Assembly: GCA_963761015.1 (NCBI GenBank)
Contig: CAVXFL010000004.1
Coordinates: forward strand, 1-64,000
Direction: 5' to 3'
Origin: CAVXFL01 sp963761015
GTDB lineage: Bacteria; Pseudomonadota; Alphaproteobacteria; Acetobacterales; Acetobacteraceae
Length of the DNA: 64,000 bases
Program-made: the position numbers and the translations under genes
The notes under the pieces: generated by a model
Databases searched by the model: none
What the model saw: only the letters and a program-made list of their open reading frames with translations
Told to the model about the DNA's origin: nothing
Part shown: positions 29,164 through 37,458 of the stretch, one piece after another
Position numbering within the stretch: position 1 is the stretch's first letter
Layout of the letters: each line of letters starts with the position of its first letter

Positions 29164-29976
29164 ATGATTCGCATCCTGGTCATTGTCCTCCTGACGCTCC
29201 TGCCGACGTTGGCGCGGGCGCAGTCCGAGCAGCAGGCCTTGGTCGATCGGGCCGCGCTGACCGTCCAGGACATATTCAGCCGGCCCCAGCCCAGCGATCC
29301 GGCGCGGTGGCTGCATCATGCCCGCGCCGTGATGATCTGCCCGCGGTTGTTCCGCATCGGCTTCATCTTCGGCGTCTCGGGCGGCGAGTGCGTGCTGCTC
29401 GCGCGCGACGCCGCCGGTTCCTGGTCGGCCCCGGCGTTCTACGAGCTTCGCAGCGGCAGCTTCGGCCTGCAGGCCGGGATTCAGGACAGCCAGACGGTGC
29501 TGATGATCATGAGCAACCGCGGGCTCGCGGCGCTGATGGACAGCCAGTTCAAGATCGGCGGCGATGCCTCGATCACCTTGGCGACGATCGGGGCCGGGGT
29601 GGAGGGCGACACCACGGCGGCATTGCGGGCCGACATCCTGGCGACCTCGCTGTCGCGCGGGCTGTTCGCCAGCATTGCCTTGAACGGCAGCCTGCTGTCA
29701 TCCGATACCGATTGGAACCAGGCGTATTACGGCCGGCCATTGGCGGCGCGGCAGATCGTCGTGCAGATGGCGGTCAACAACCCGGGCGCCGATCCGTTGC
29801 GTGCCCTGCTGACCCGCTTCGGGGCACCAGCCACGCCCGTCGCGCGCGCCTACGCGCCCGGCCCCGCCTATCCCAGTTCGGCCCCGGCCTATCCGCCCGC
29901 CGAGATCGCGCCCGCGACCACGCCGCAACCACTCATGCCGGTGCAACAGCAGGCGCTTCCGCCGCCCCGGCGGTGA
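29164..29976 (+). CDS. SYLF (Ysc84) domain lipid-binding protein
   Basis: A 270-residue exported protein: signal peptide MIRILVIVLLTLLPTLARAQ, then an SYLF domain with AVMICPRLFRIGFIFG, GSFGLQAGIQDSQTVLMIM and the GDASITLATIGAGVEGDTTAALRADIL core. The tail is Pro/Ala-rich and disordered. SYLF domains bind phosphoinositide-like lipids in eukaryotes; bacterial roles in the periplasm are unclear. Shine-Dalgarno AAGGAG (29146-29151) lies 12 bases before the start. Confidence 0.88.
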   Translation: MIRILVIVLLTLLPTLARAQSEQQALVDRAALTVQDIFSRPQPSDPARWLHHARAVMICPRLFRIGFIFGVSGGECVLLARDAAGSWSAPAFYELRSGSFGLQAGIQDSQTVLMIMSNRGLAALMDSQFKIGGDASITLATIGAGVEGDTTAALRADILATSLSRGLFASIALNGSLLSSDTDWNQAYYGRPLAARQIVVQMAVNNPGADPLRALLTRFGAPATPVARAYAPGPAYPSSAPAYPPAEIAPATTPQPLMPVQQQALPPPRR

Positions 29977-30014
29977 TAACCGCCGAAGCGAGCGTACCGG
30001 GGCGGCTATTACTG

Positions 30015-30611
30015 GTGGGGACGGCCGGGGACGGGCTGCGGCGCTGCGGCTGGGCCGAGGGCGAGCATGTCGCCATGCGCCGCTACCATGACGAGGAATG
30101 GGGCGTCCCGCGCCACGATGATCGCGGCCTGTTCGAGTTTCTGGTACTCGAGGGCGCGCAGGCCGGGCTCTCCTGGCGCACCGTGCTCGACAAGCGCGAG
30201 AACTACCGCCGCCAGTTCCACGGGTTCGACATCGCCCGGGTCGGCGGCATGGCGAACTCGGAGCTGGACGCGCTGCTCGGCGAGCCCGGGCTGATCCGCA
30301 ACCGGCTTAAAATTTACTCGGCGCGCGACAACGCGCGCGCGGCGCTTGCGGCGATCGCGCAGTTCGGCAGTCTCGACGCCTATCTCTGGTCGTTCGTGGA
30401 TGGCCGCGCGTCGGTCAATTGCTGGCGCGATCCGGCGCAGGTTCCCGCGCGCACGCCGATTTCAGATCATATGAGCAAGGAATTGCGCAAGCGCGGCTTT
30501 CGTTTCGTGGGCTCTACGATCTGCTATGCGTTCATGCAGGCGACCGGGATGGTCAACGATCACCTGGTTTCCTGCTTCCGCCACCCGGCCACATCCGCTG
30601 CAAAGGACTAA
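30015..30611 (+). CDS. tag: DNA-3-methyladenine glycosylase I
   Basis: A roughly 198-residue helix-hairpin-helix glycosylase that removes 3-methyladenine from alkylated DNA. Hallmarks are RCGWAEGEHVAMRRYHDEEWG near the N-terminus, LEGAQAGLSWRTVLDKRENY, GLIRNRLKI and the conserved C-terminus KRGFRFVGSTICYAFMQATG followed by VNDH, with His and Cys zinc ligands. The start is uncertain: GTG at 30015 gives the usual length, while an in-frame GTG at 29973 overlaps the SYLF stop. Confidence 0.9.
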   Translation: MGTAGDGLRRCGWAEGEHVAMRRYHDEEWGVPRHDDRGLFEFLVLEGAQAGLSWRTVLDKRENYRRQFHGFDIARVGGMANSELDALLGEPGLIRNRLKIYSARDNARAALAAIAQFGSLDAYLWSFVDGRASVNCWRDPAQVPARTPISDHMSKELRKRGFRFVGSTICYAFMQATGMVNDHLVSCFRHPATSAAKD

Positions 30612-30649
30612 AGCGCGAGCGCGTCGCCACGGCAATGCGCGGCGCGCCG

Positions 30650-30829
30650 TCAGACCTCGTCGTACCACCGTTCCGCCGCCGCGTGCGCCGTCTGCTCGGG
30701 CGGAATGCGGCGCCTCGGCCGGCGCGGCGCCGCGCGCCGGAAGCCGGTGTCCGCAGCCGGCCTGCTGGTGCCGAACATGAACGCGCCGATGCCGACCGCC
30801 AAAAGGGTCAGCGTTAACAGAAACCGCAT
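30650..30829 (-). CDS. Small membrane-anchored basic protein
   Basis: A 59-residue protein: an N-terminal hydrophobic helix (MRFLLTLTLLAVGIGAFMFG), then an arginine-rich segment FRRAAPRRPRRRIPPEQ and a tail ending AAERWYDEV. A Shine-Dalgarno (AAGGAGC) lies about ten bases before the ATG. It is convergent with the tag gene. No family is recognised; it could be a single-pass inner-membrane protein or secreted. Confidence 0.55.
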   Translation of the reverse strand: MRFLLTLTLLAVGIGAFMFGTSRPAADTGFRRAAPRRPRRRIPPEQTAHAAAERWYDEV

Positions 30830-31046
30830 GGCGCCCGCTCCTTAGATTGGCCTTCAACGATCCAGCCGAGCGATCGTTGCGCCCGATCGGGACGCGAGAC
30901 GATCCGGCCGGGAAATCTCTCCGGCCCGGCGGCGCTCGCTACGCGGGCGGATCGGCGGGCCGGCGGCGTTGACTCCAACCGATGATCCGGGCGGAATCCG
31001 CGCCGCGGCCCGACCGCCGCCAAGCACCCCGAAGGGAGCAGACGCC

Positions 31047-32048
31047 TTGACCGTCAGCCGCCGCGCCGCGCTGGTCGCCGCCCTCTCGGGCGCGGCACTG
31101 CCGGCCCTGTCCATCCGTCCCTCCCGCGCCGATCCATCGCCAATCCGCATCGGCGTCCTGCGATTCGGCACGGTTTCGTGGGAGCTGGACGTCGTCCGAC
31201 ACCACCACTTCGACAAGGCGGCCGGCGTGACCATCGACCCCGTGCCGTTCGCGGGTTCGCAGGCGACCCAGGTCGCGTTGCAGGCCGGCGGGGTCGATAT
31301 GACCGTGCAGGATTGGCTTTGGGTCTCGCGTCAACGCAGCAGCGGCGCCGATTGGACCATGGTGCCGTTTTCGAACGCCGTCGGCGCGGTCGTGGCGCCG
31401 CCCAACTCGCCGGTGCGCGACATACCGGATCTGCGGGGCCGGCATCTCGGCATCGCTGGCAGTCCGCTGGACAAGAGCTGGCTGATCCTGCGGGCCTATG
31501 CGGAGAAGAAATACAAGCTCGATCTCGACCGCGCCGTAAACAAGAGTTTCGGCGCCCCGCCGCTGATCGCAGCCGAACTGGGGCAGGGGCGGCTCGATGC
31601 CGAGCTGACGTTCTGGCCGTTCGCGGCCCGCGCCGAAGCGGCCGGCATGCGCCGCGTGCTCGACATGGAGCGGGCCATCCAGGGGCTCGGGGTTCCCTCC
31701 AACGTGCCGATCACCGGCTACGTGTTTTCGCAGAAATGGGCCGAGGCCCACCCGCCGCTGATTCACGGCTTCGTCGCGGCCCTCGGCAAGGCACGCGACG
31801 TTCTTGCCACCTCGGATGCCGAGTGGGAGCGCATCAAGCCGATCACCCGGGCCAGCAGCGAGGCCGAGCTTCATCTGCTCCGCGACTACTACCGCCGGGG
31901 CATCCCGCGGCATTGGGGGCCGGCCGAATGGCAGGCCGCGGCCAAGCTCTACGATATACTGGCGGCGATCGGCGGCCCCGATCTGGTCGGCGGTGGCAAA
32001 ACTCTGGCGCCGGGCACGTTCTGGCGGCCCCGGCGCGCGCCGGGGTGA
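31047..32048 (+). CDS. ABC transporter substrate-binding protein (NMT1/SsuA type)
   Basis: A 333-residue exported binding protein. The TTG start has a well-placed GGGAG (31034-31038) and gives a Tat-like signal, TVSRRAALVAALSGAALP. Mature features IRIGVLRFGTVSWELDVV, VPFAGSQATQVALQAGGVDM and VRDIPDLRGRHLGIAG match the NMT1/THI5/SsuA group, which brings in nitrate, sulfonates, pyrimidine precursors or similar. The permease GTG overlaps its stop (GTGA). The ligand is not deducible; similar three-gene importers also occur in methylotroph oxidation clusters. Confidence 0.85.
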   Translation: MTVSRRAALVAALSGAALPALSIRPSRADPSPIRIGVLRFGTVSWELDVVRHHHFDKAAGVTIDPVPFAGSQATQVALQAGGVDMTVQDWLWVSRQRSSGADWTMVPFSNAVGAVVAPPNSPVRDIPDLRGRHLGIAGSPLDKSWLILRAYAEKKYKLDLDRAVNKSFGAPPLIAAELGQGRLDAELTFWPFAARAEAAGMRRVLDMERAIQGLGVPSNVPITGYVFSQKWAEAHPPLIHGFVAALGKARDVLATSDAEWERIKPITRASSEAELHLLRDYYRRGIPRHWGPAEWQAAAKLYDILAAIGGPDLVGGGKTLAPGTFWRPRRAPG

Positions 32049-32845
32049 TCGGGCGCGCGGCATCGACGGGTCTGGTCTGGGGGACGGGTTCGGCGCGTCT
32101 GCTCGCTGGCCCGGCATCGACGCGCCTGTTGTCGTGGGTGGCCCTGCTGCTGCTCTGGGAAGCGGCGGCGCTGGCGGCGGGCAACCGGCTGTTTCCCCCG
32201 GTCTCCACCGTGCTCGTGGCGATGGGCGGCGACATCGCCTCCGGGGTGCTGCCGTACAACCTCGCCGTGACCCTGGCCCGGGTCGTCGCCGCCTTCGCCA
32301 TATCGATGCTGCTCGGCACCGCGCTCGGGCTGGCCATGGGGACCTGGCGCCGGCTCGACCTGATGCTGGATAGCTGGGTGACGGCGCTGATGAACCTGCC
32401 GGCGCTTGTGGTTATCGTGCTCATGTACGTCTGGTTCGGGCTGACCGAGGCGGCGGCGATCGGCGCGGTCACCTTGAACAAGCTGCCGACAACCGCCGTG
32501 GTGGTGCGCGAGGGCACGCGGGCGATCGACCGCGACCTGATGGAAATGGCGCGCAGTTTCCGCATGCCGCGCTGGGCGCGGCTGCGCCATGTCGTGCTGC
32601 CGCAACTCTATCCCTACCTGTTCGCGGCGGCCCGATCCGGGCTGGCGATCATCTGGAAGATCGTGCTCGTGGTCGAGCTGCTCGGCCGCAGCAACGGCGT
32701 TGGCTTCCAGATTCAGGTGTATTTTCAGTTATTCGACGTCACTCAGATCCTGGCTTACACACTGGCCTTCATCCTGGTGGTGCAGGCGATCGAATGGGCG
32801 ATATTGCAGCCGATGGAGCGACGCGCGACGCGTTGGCGACGCTGA
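32045..32845 (+). CDS. ABC transporter permease (SsuC/TauC type)
   Basis: A 266-residue inner-membrane permease from a GTG start overlapping the binding-protein stop. It has about six helices, and the EAA-like coupling loop is in REGTRAIDRDLMEMARSFRM followed by RHVVLPQLYPYLFAAARSGL. It forms the channel of the importer with the ATPase downstream, whose frame overlaps this gene by about 50 bases. Confidence 0.9.
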   Translation: MIGRAASTGLVWGTGSARLLAGPASTRLLSWVALLLLWEAAALAAGNRLFPPVSTVLVAMGGDIASGVLPYNLAVTLARVVAAFAISMLLGTALGLAMGTWRRLDLMLDSWVTALMNLPALVVIVLMYVWFGLTEAAAIGAVTLNKLPTTAVVVREGTRAIDRDLMEMARSFRMPRWARLRHVVLPQLYPYLFAAARSGLAIIWKIVLVVELLGRSNGVGFQIQVYFQLFDVTQILAYTLAFILVVQAIEWAILQPMERRATRWRR

Positions 32846-33552
32846 TCCTGGACGTCGCGGTCGCGCGCAAGTTCTACGGCTCGGGCGCCGCCGAACATCT
32901 GGTCCTCGACGGCGTGCGGTTCGGCCTCGCCGAGGGCGAGATCGTTGCGCTGGTCGGCCCATCCGGCTGCGGCAAGACCACGCTCCTGAAGATCATCGGC
33001 GGGCTCGATCCGGTCTACGAGGGCAGCGTGTGCTGGCTCGGCCCGAACGCGCCCCGCATCGCCACGATCTTCCAGGAGCCGCGGCTGCTGCCGTGGCGGA
33101 CGGTGCGGCAGAATCTGATGCTGGTGGAGCCGCCGGGCGGCGGGGCGGCGGTGGACGACCTGTTGCGCACGCTCGGGCTCTGGCAGTTTCGCGACGCCTA
33201 TCCGCAGCAGATTTCGCTCGGCATGGCCCGGCGGGCGGCGATCGCGCGGGCCTTCGCGATCGAGCCGGATCTGGTGCTCATGGACGAGCCGTTCGTCTCG
33301 CTCGATCCGGCGATGGCCGAGCGCGGGCGCGAGGTGCTGTTGGACGCCTGGCGCCGCCGCCCCACCTCCGCGCTCCTCGTGACGCACGACCTGCTTGACG
33401 CGGCGGCGCTGGCGGATCGGGTGCTGATGCTCTCAGGCAACCCGAGCCGGGTCGTCAAGGTGGTGACGATCGAGCCGGAACTGCGGCGCTCCGGCATCGA
33501 GGCGAGCATGCGCATCGCCACGCAGCTCCGCGCCGAGCGAGCGGGGACGTAG
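32794..33552 (+). CDS. ABC transporter ATP-binding protein (SsuB/TauB type)
   Basis: A 252-residue ATPase: Walker A GPSGCGKTTLLK, Q-loop in IFQEPRLLPWRTV, a signature that reads QISLGMARRAAIARA (variant of LSGGM, common in this subfamily), Walker B LVLMDEPFVSLD and H-loop VTHDLLDAAAL. It powers the upstream permease. The ATG at 32794 lies inside the permease gene; a TTG near 32833 is an alternative start that would remove the long overlap. Confidence 0.9.
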   Translation: MGDIAADGATRDALATLILDVAVARKFYGSGAAEHLVLDGVRFGLAEGEIVALVGPSGCGKTTLLKIIGGLDPVYEGSVCWLGPNAPRIATIFQEPRLLPWRTVRQNLMLVEPPGGGAAVDDLLRTLGLWQFRDAYPQQISLGMARRAAIARAFAIEPDLVLMDEPFVSLDPAMAERGREVLLDAWRRRPTSALLVTHDLLDAAALADRVLMLSGNPSRVVKVVTIEPELRRSGIEASMRIATQLRAERAGT

Positions 33553-33560
33553 GCTTTTCT

Positions 33561-33624
33561 CCCCCTCCCCTTGCGGGAGGGGGATGGGGCCGCACGGACG
33601 CGAGAATGCCGGGTCCAGCCCGGC
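33561..33624 (+). terminator. Hairpins after the ABC importer operon
   Basis: Two GC-rich hairpins follow the ATPase stop: CCCCTCCC/GGGAGGGG (33561-33583), preceded by a T run, and GCCGGG/CCCGGC (33608-33624). There is no U-tract after either, so they may be Rho-dependent-type or dispersed intergenic repeats. Similar CCCCTCCC segments occur at about 27,555 and 12,175. Confidence 0.4.
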
Positions 33625-33662
33625 AATAACGGGAAACGTTTGCGGTCTGAGCGAACGCGCCG

Positions 33663-34040
33663 CTAATGCAGCGTCTTCAGATACGCGATCACGTTCTTGC
33701 GCTGCTTTTCCTCGGGCACGCCGGGGAAGATCATCTTCGTGCCGGGCGCCATCCCGCGCGGATCTTCAAGCCATTTGTCGAGCGTCTTGTCGTTCCAGGT
33801 GACGTTCAGCTTCTTGACCGCGGGCGAGAACTCGTACCCGGGAACCTCGGCCGACTTGCCGCCGTATACGCCGAACAGGCTCGGGCCGATCTTGTTCACG
33901 CCCTTCTGGGCGGAATGGCAGAGCGAGCAAACCTGGTCGAAATACTTCTTGCCGGCGGCGGCATCGCCCTGGGCGAAAGCCGCGACCGACAACGACACCG
34001 AAGCGGCGAGCGCGAGCAAGGCAACCGGGGTCTTTCGCAT
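33663..34040 (-). CDS. Class I cytochrome c (c-550/c2-like)
   Basis: A 125-residue periplasmic cytochrome: signal peptide MRKTPVALLALAASVSLSVAAFA, heme-binding CSLCH at about 38-42, NKIGPSLFGVYGG, and the distal Met in APGTKMIFPGV (near residue 102). It should shuttle electrons in the periplasm. Its stop faces the ABC importer (convergent), so it is probably an independent unit. Confidence 0.93.
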   Translation of the reverse strand: MRKTPVALLALAASVSLSVAAFAQGDAAAGKKYFDQVCSLCHSAQKGVNKIGPSLFGVYGGKSAEVPGYEFSPAVKKLNVTWNDKTLDKWLEDPRGMAPGTKMIFPGVPEEKQRKNVIAYLKTLH

Positions 34041-34162
34041 CGTTCCATCCCACCTGTCATTTGTTGCACGTCGGATAAGCGGGCCGGCAAATCTCGGCCG
34101 AGCCGGAGGCGGGCGGCATTATGGGCCCTTGCCTGCGCTTGTCGATACGCCGCCGCGCCGGG

Positions 34163-34375
34163 TCATGGCTCGCGCCGGCAGATCGTGCGGATGTAGACCG
34201 TCTTGCCCACATCCGCGCTGAGCGGGGTGCGCGCAATGGTGTCCTGCCAGCCCATGGCGCATTGCAGTTCGTTGCCGACCACGCACGACATGACGTCCAG
34301 CGCCGTTCGCTCATTGCACTGATCGACGGCGGTCGCATTGAGACAGACCAGCACGATCGCCTGGAACGCACCCAT
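34163..34375 (-). CDS. Small exported cysteine-containing protein
   Basis: A 70-residue protein: a short hydrophobic start (MGAFQAIVLVCLNATAVDQC), then ALDVMSCVVGNELQCAMGWQ and a terminal IRTICRREP. Five cysteines in a small protein suggest disulfides in the periplasm. I have seen similar small proteins in alphaproteobacteria but know no function. The gene stands alone between cytochrome c and the TonB-dependent receptor. Confidence 0.6.
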   Translation of the reverse strand: MGAFQAIVLVCLNATAVDQCNERTALDVMSCVVGNELQCAMGWQDTIARTPLSADVGKTVYIRTICRREP

Positions 34376-34506
34376 GACGGCTTCCCCGCAGCGGACCTAC
34401 TCTGGCTCGGACGGTTCGCGGCGCGAAGCACCGGCGGGGCGTTCGCGCCTCAAGCGCACGAGGAATTGTGATTCCCGGGAGGTCTCGCCTCGCCTAGCCG
34501 GTCGGA

Positions 34507-37062
34507 TCACAGCGTAATCTTCACCCCGGCGAACGCGGCGATCGGCGCCCCGATGGAGTAGCTGCGCGGGTTGCTCGCGTTCGGAACCTGCCAGATCGGG
34601 ATTTCGCTGGTGGCCGAGAACGTCCCGTAATTGTAATAGGCGACGTTGAACGCGTTCTGCAGCATGCCGAACACCTGGACGTTCTTGGTCACCTGATAGC
34701 TGCTATTCAGGTTCACCAGGAAATACGCCGGCAGCTTCTGCGTCAGGTTGGCTTCGTCGCCGAACAGGTACTGCCCGCTCGCCGCGACGCCGGTGGCGCC
34801 CACGGTCCATTTCGGCGTGACCTTGTATTGCACGCCGAGCTTGAGCAGGTGCGCCGGGATCCCTGGCATCCGATCGCCGGAATGCACCGCGATATTGCCG
34901 TTCGCGTTGGCGGCGGGATTGTCGGGGCTCGATTCGATGAAGCTGCTTTGGAACGTCGCGTCGGTGTACGAGTAGTCGATCCAGGCCATCCAGCGCCCGC
35001 TGGTGTAGCGCAACCCGGCGTCCAAGCCCTGCCGGCGGGTTTGGCCGATGTTCTGAAAAAACCCGGTCCCGATGATCTGGCTGGTCACGAAGATGATGTC
35101 GTCGTGGACATTGCTGCGGAACGTACTCAGGTTCCAGTTCAGCCTGCCGCTGTCGAACGGCCGCAAATTGCCGCGCAAGCCTAGTTCGATGCTGCGCGCC
35201 ACCACCTGCTTCAGGTCGGGGTCGCCGGTGAAGAAGTTGGCGAGGCTGCACGGCGAGGTCGGATCGGAGCAGGTCAGCTCGGCCGGGGTCGGCGCGCGGT
35301 TCGATTCCGCGTAGCTGGCGTACAGGCTGAGCGCCGGCAGCAATCGGTAGGTGACACCGAAGGACGGGTTGAACCGGTTGTAGACATGGTTGCCGGTCAG
35401 CGAGCCGCCCATGAGATCCGTGATGTCGATCTGCGCCGCGTTGAAGCGGCCGGCCAGGTTCACCGACAGCTTCGGCGTCAGGTCGAGCGTATCGGTGAAG
35501 AAGGCGCCGTAATAGGCATCCATGATCCGCGCGCGCACCGGCGCGATCGAGCCGTCGGCCAGGTTGAGGACGGGGCCGGGACCGTAAAAGTTCCGCGTCA
35601 GTAGAGCGAGCCCGCCCTCCTCGGTGTTGCCGTCGAACAGCGTATTGGCGCCGTCGAAGCTGAAGCCGGCGACCAGGTGGTTGTGCAGGCCGAACACGTC
35701 GTCGCGGTTGCTTACCTGGAAGGAGACGCCGTAGGCGTTGGTGTTGGTGGTCTGGTTAGCGATCGAGCCATACAGCCCGTCCGCCCCCAGGAAGGCGGCG
35801 ATCGGGTTGCCGTTGCGATCGGTGGCGACCTCGCCGGACGGGGCGCACAGGAAGAGGCCGCGCGGGCACACGTTGAGCGGCGAGCCGTTGCCGTTCGCGA
35901 AGCGCTGCAGGAAATTGCTGTAATAGGCGAGCGCCTGCAGCGAGGTCGTGTCGGTGACATCGTAATTGCCGCGTAGGTCCACGCGGCCGTAATTGTTGGC
36001 GATGTAGTCCGGCCCGGTGAGATGCGCGCGCGGATCGACGGCCAGCAATTCCACCGGCACCGTTCCCGGCCCTTGCAGGAAATTTTGCGCCAGATCGATG
36101 CCGAGATGCAGCTCGGCCCGCTCGCTGCGCCAGCCGATGTCGCCGTAGAACTGCTTGAGCCCGGAGGACTGGTAGTCGCGCCAGCCGTTCTCGTGCAAGC
36201 CGGCAGCCGCGATGTAAACCGCCGTATTGCCGATCTGCTTGCCGTACTGGAACGCGCCGCCGATCTGGCCGAACGAGCCGCCGAATACGTCCAGCTCCGC
36301 GCCGTGATAGGTAAAGCCGTTCTTCAGTTCCACCGAGAGCGCGCCGCCCAGCGCATTCAACCCGAACACCGGGTTGGCGCCCTCCAGGTTCATCCGCGCG
36401 ATGGCGATGTCGGGGATCAGATCCCAGTTCACGGTATCGCCGAACGGGTTGTTGAAGCGCACGCCGTTCACGTAGACGGCGATCCCCTGCTCGGTCCCTT
36501 GGATCGGCGAGGCCTGGAATCCGTGATAGAACAGCTGCGGCTGGAACGGATTGCCGTAGGCATTCTCCAAATGGACGCCTTGCGCCTGGTCCTGGAGCGC
36601 GCGCAAGGCGTTTGGCTCGCCTTGCAGGCTGATGTCCCTGGGCGTGAACACTTGGTTTTGCGCCGGCACCTTGTAGCGATCGAGACCGGAGCCGAGCAGC
36701 GGCGTCGCGCCGATCACGTTCACTTCGGGCAGCACGGTGACACTCGGCGCGACCGGTGGCCCCGGCGAGGGCGTCACCGGCGGCGGTGCGGAGATCGGCG
36801 CGGCTGCGGGTGGCGCGTTCTGCGCAATTTCGACAGGACCGCGAACCCATGTGATGCCGAACTTGTCCGGTTTTGGCGCAACCGCCGGCGCATCGGCCGC
36901 GGGCGCTCCGATCGCTTCGGCGCGCGCGACAACCGCCGGCCGCGACTTGGCGGGCTTGGATGATGATGCCCCCGCGGTCACGGTGGGCGTCGCCGTGGTC
37001 TGGGCGAACGCCATGCAGGGAATGGTGACCGCCGCGACCGACGCCTTCCAGACCTGCCTCAT
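34507..37062 (-). CDS. TonB-dependent outer-membrane receptor
   Basis: An 851-residue receptor: signal MRQVWKASVAAVTIPCMAFAQ, a long Ala/Pro-rich extension (about 25-105), a TonB-box-like EVNVIG, a plug domain (QAQGVHLENAYGNPFQPQL, VYVNGVRFNNPFGDTVNWDL) and a 22-strand barrel ending in FAGVKITL with the terminal aromatic-type signature weakened. The plug resembles receptors seen near methanol-dehydrogenase and lanthanide-uptake loci of methylotrophs, as far as I recall. The ligand is unproven. It is divergent from a MoxY/MoxX-like two-component system. Confidence 0.88.
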   Translation of the reverse strand: MRQVWKASVAAVTIPCMAFAQTTATPTVTAGASSSKPAKSRPAVVARAEAIGAPAADAPAVAPKPDKFGITWVRGPVEIAQNAPPAAAPISAPPPVTPSPGPPVAPSVTVLPEVNVIGATPLLGSGLDRYKVPAQNQVFTPRDISLQGEPNALRALQDQAQGVHLENAYGNPFQPQLFYHGFQASPIQGTEQGIAVYVNGVRFNNPFGDTVNWDLIPDIAIARMNLEGANPVFGLNALGGALSVELKNGFTYHGAELDVFGGSFGQIGGAFQYGKQIGNTAVYIAAAGLHENGWRDYQSSGLKQFYGDIGWRSERAELHLGIDLAQNFLQGPGTVPVELLAVDPRAHLTGPDYIANNYGRVDLRGNYDVTDTTSLQALAYYSNFLQRFANGNGSPLNVCPRGLFLCAPSGEVATDRNGNPIAAFLGADGLYGSIANQTTNTNAYGVSFQVSNRDDVFGLHNHLVAGFSFDGANTLFDGNTEEGGLALLTRNFYGPGPVLNLADGSIAPVRARIMDAYYGAFFTDTLDLTPKLSVNLAGRFNAAQIDITDLMGGSLTGNHVYNRFNPSFGVTYRLLPALSLYASYAESNRAPTPAELTCSDPTSPCSLANFFTGDPDLKQVVARSIELGLRGNLRPFDSGRLNWNLSTFRSNVHDDIIFVTSQIIGTGFFQNIGQTRRQGLDAGLRYTSGRWMAWIDYSYTDATFQSSFIESSPDNPAANANGNIAVHSGDRMPGIPAHLLKLGVQYKVTPKWTVGATGVAASGQYLFGDEANLTQKLPAYFLVNLNSSYQVTKNVQVFGMLQNAFNVAYYNYGTFSATSEIPIWQVPNASNPRSYSIGAPIAAFAGVKITL

Positions 37063-37452
37063 CCTTCCCCCAACCCGCCGTTTTGGCCGGCGCCGTGCTC
37101 GGTGCCAGCGCCGCTATTGCGGACGATAGCGCAACAGGTTTGCCCACGTGTCAATACTTTCGCGCCGCCGATATCTTCCGATCAGGACACATTTTTCTGA
37201 TTTTCTGAAATCGGCGACACGACGAGTTGGACAATTCACAAACGCACTGGAAGAATCACGGAAAATCCCCGAGCGGCGTGCGGTTTAACTATCACCCGAT
37301 CGATGACTATTGTGCAGTATCGACGTGAACACGTTCACTCCGATCCTGCCGAATTGTCACGCCCGGAAATCTCACGGTTGCGTCGGGCTCGCCGCTATGG
37401 CTGATCCGCTACGGGGCAAACGGGAGGCAATGACGGTGTCCGGCAGAGCGGC
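37063..37452. other. Divergent promoter region between TonB receptor and sensor kinase
   Basis: This 390-base region holds no gene. It is less GC-rich than its surroundings and must contain promoters in both directions. An inverted repeat GTGAAC-AC-GTTCAC lies at 37325-37338. I could not assign -35/-10 elements with confidence. Confidence 0.6.
37325..37338. promoter_or_regulatory. Inverted repeat GTGAACACGTTCAC, possible operator
   Basis: Six-base arms GTGAAC/GTTCAC are separated by two bases, about 120 bases upstream of the sensor-kinase start. This size and symmetry suit a dimeric helix-turn-helix protein, perhaps the LuxR-type regulator encoded downstream. Confidence 0.4.
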
Positions 37453-37458
37453 TTGGCG

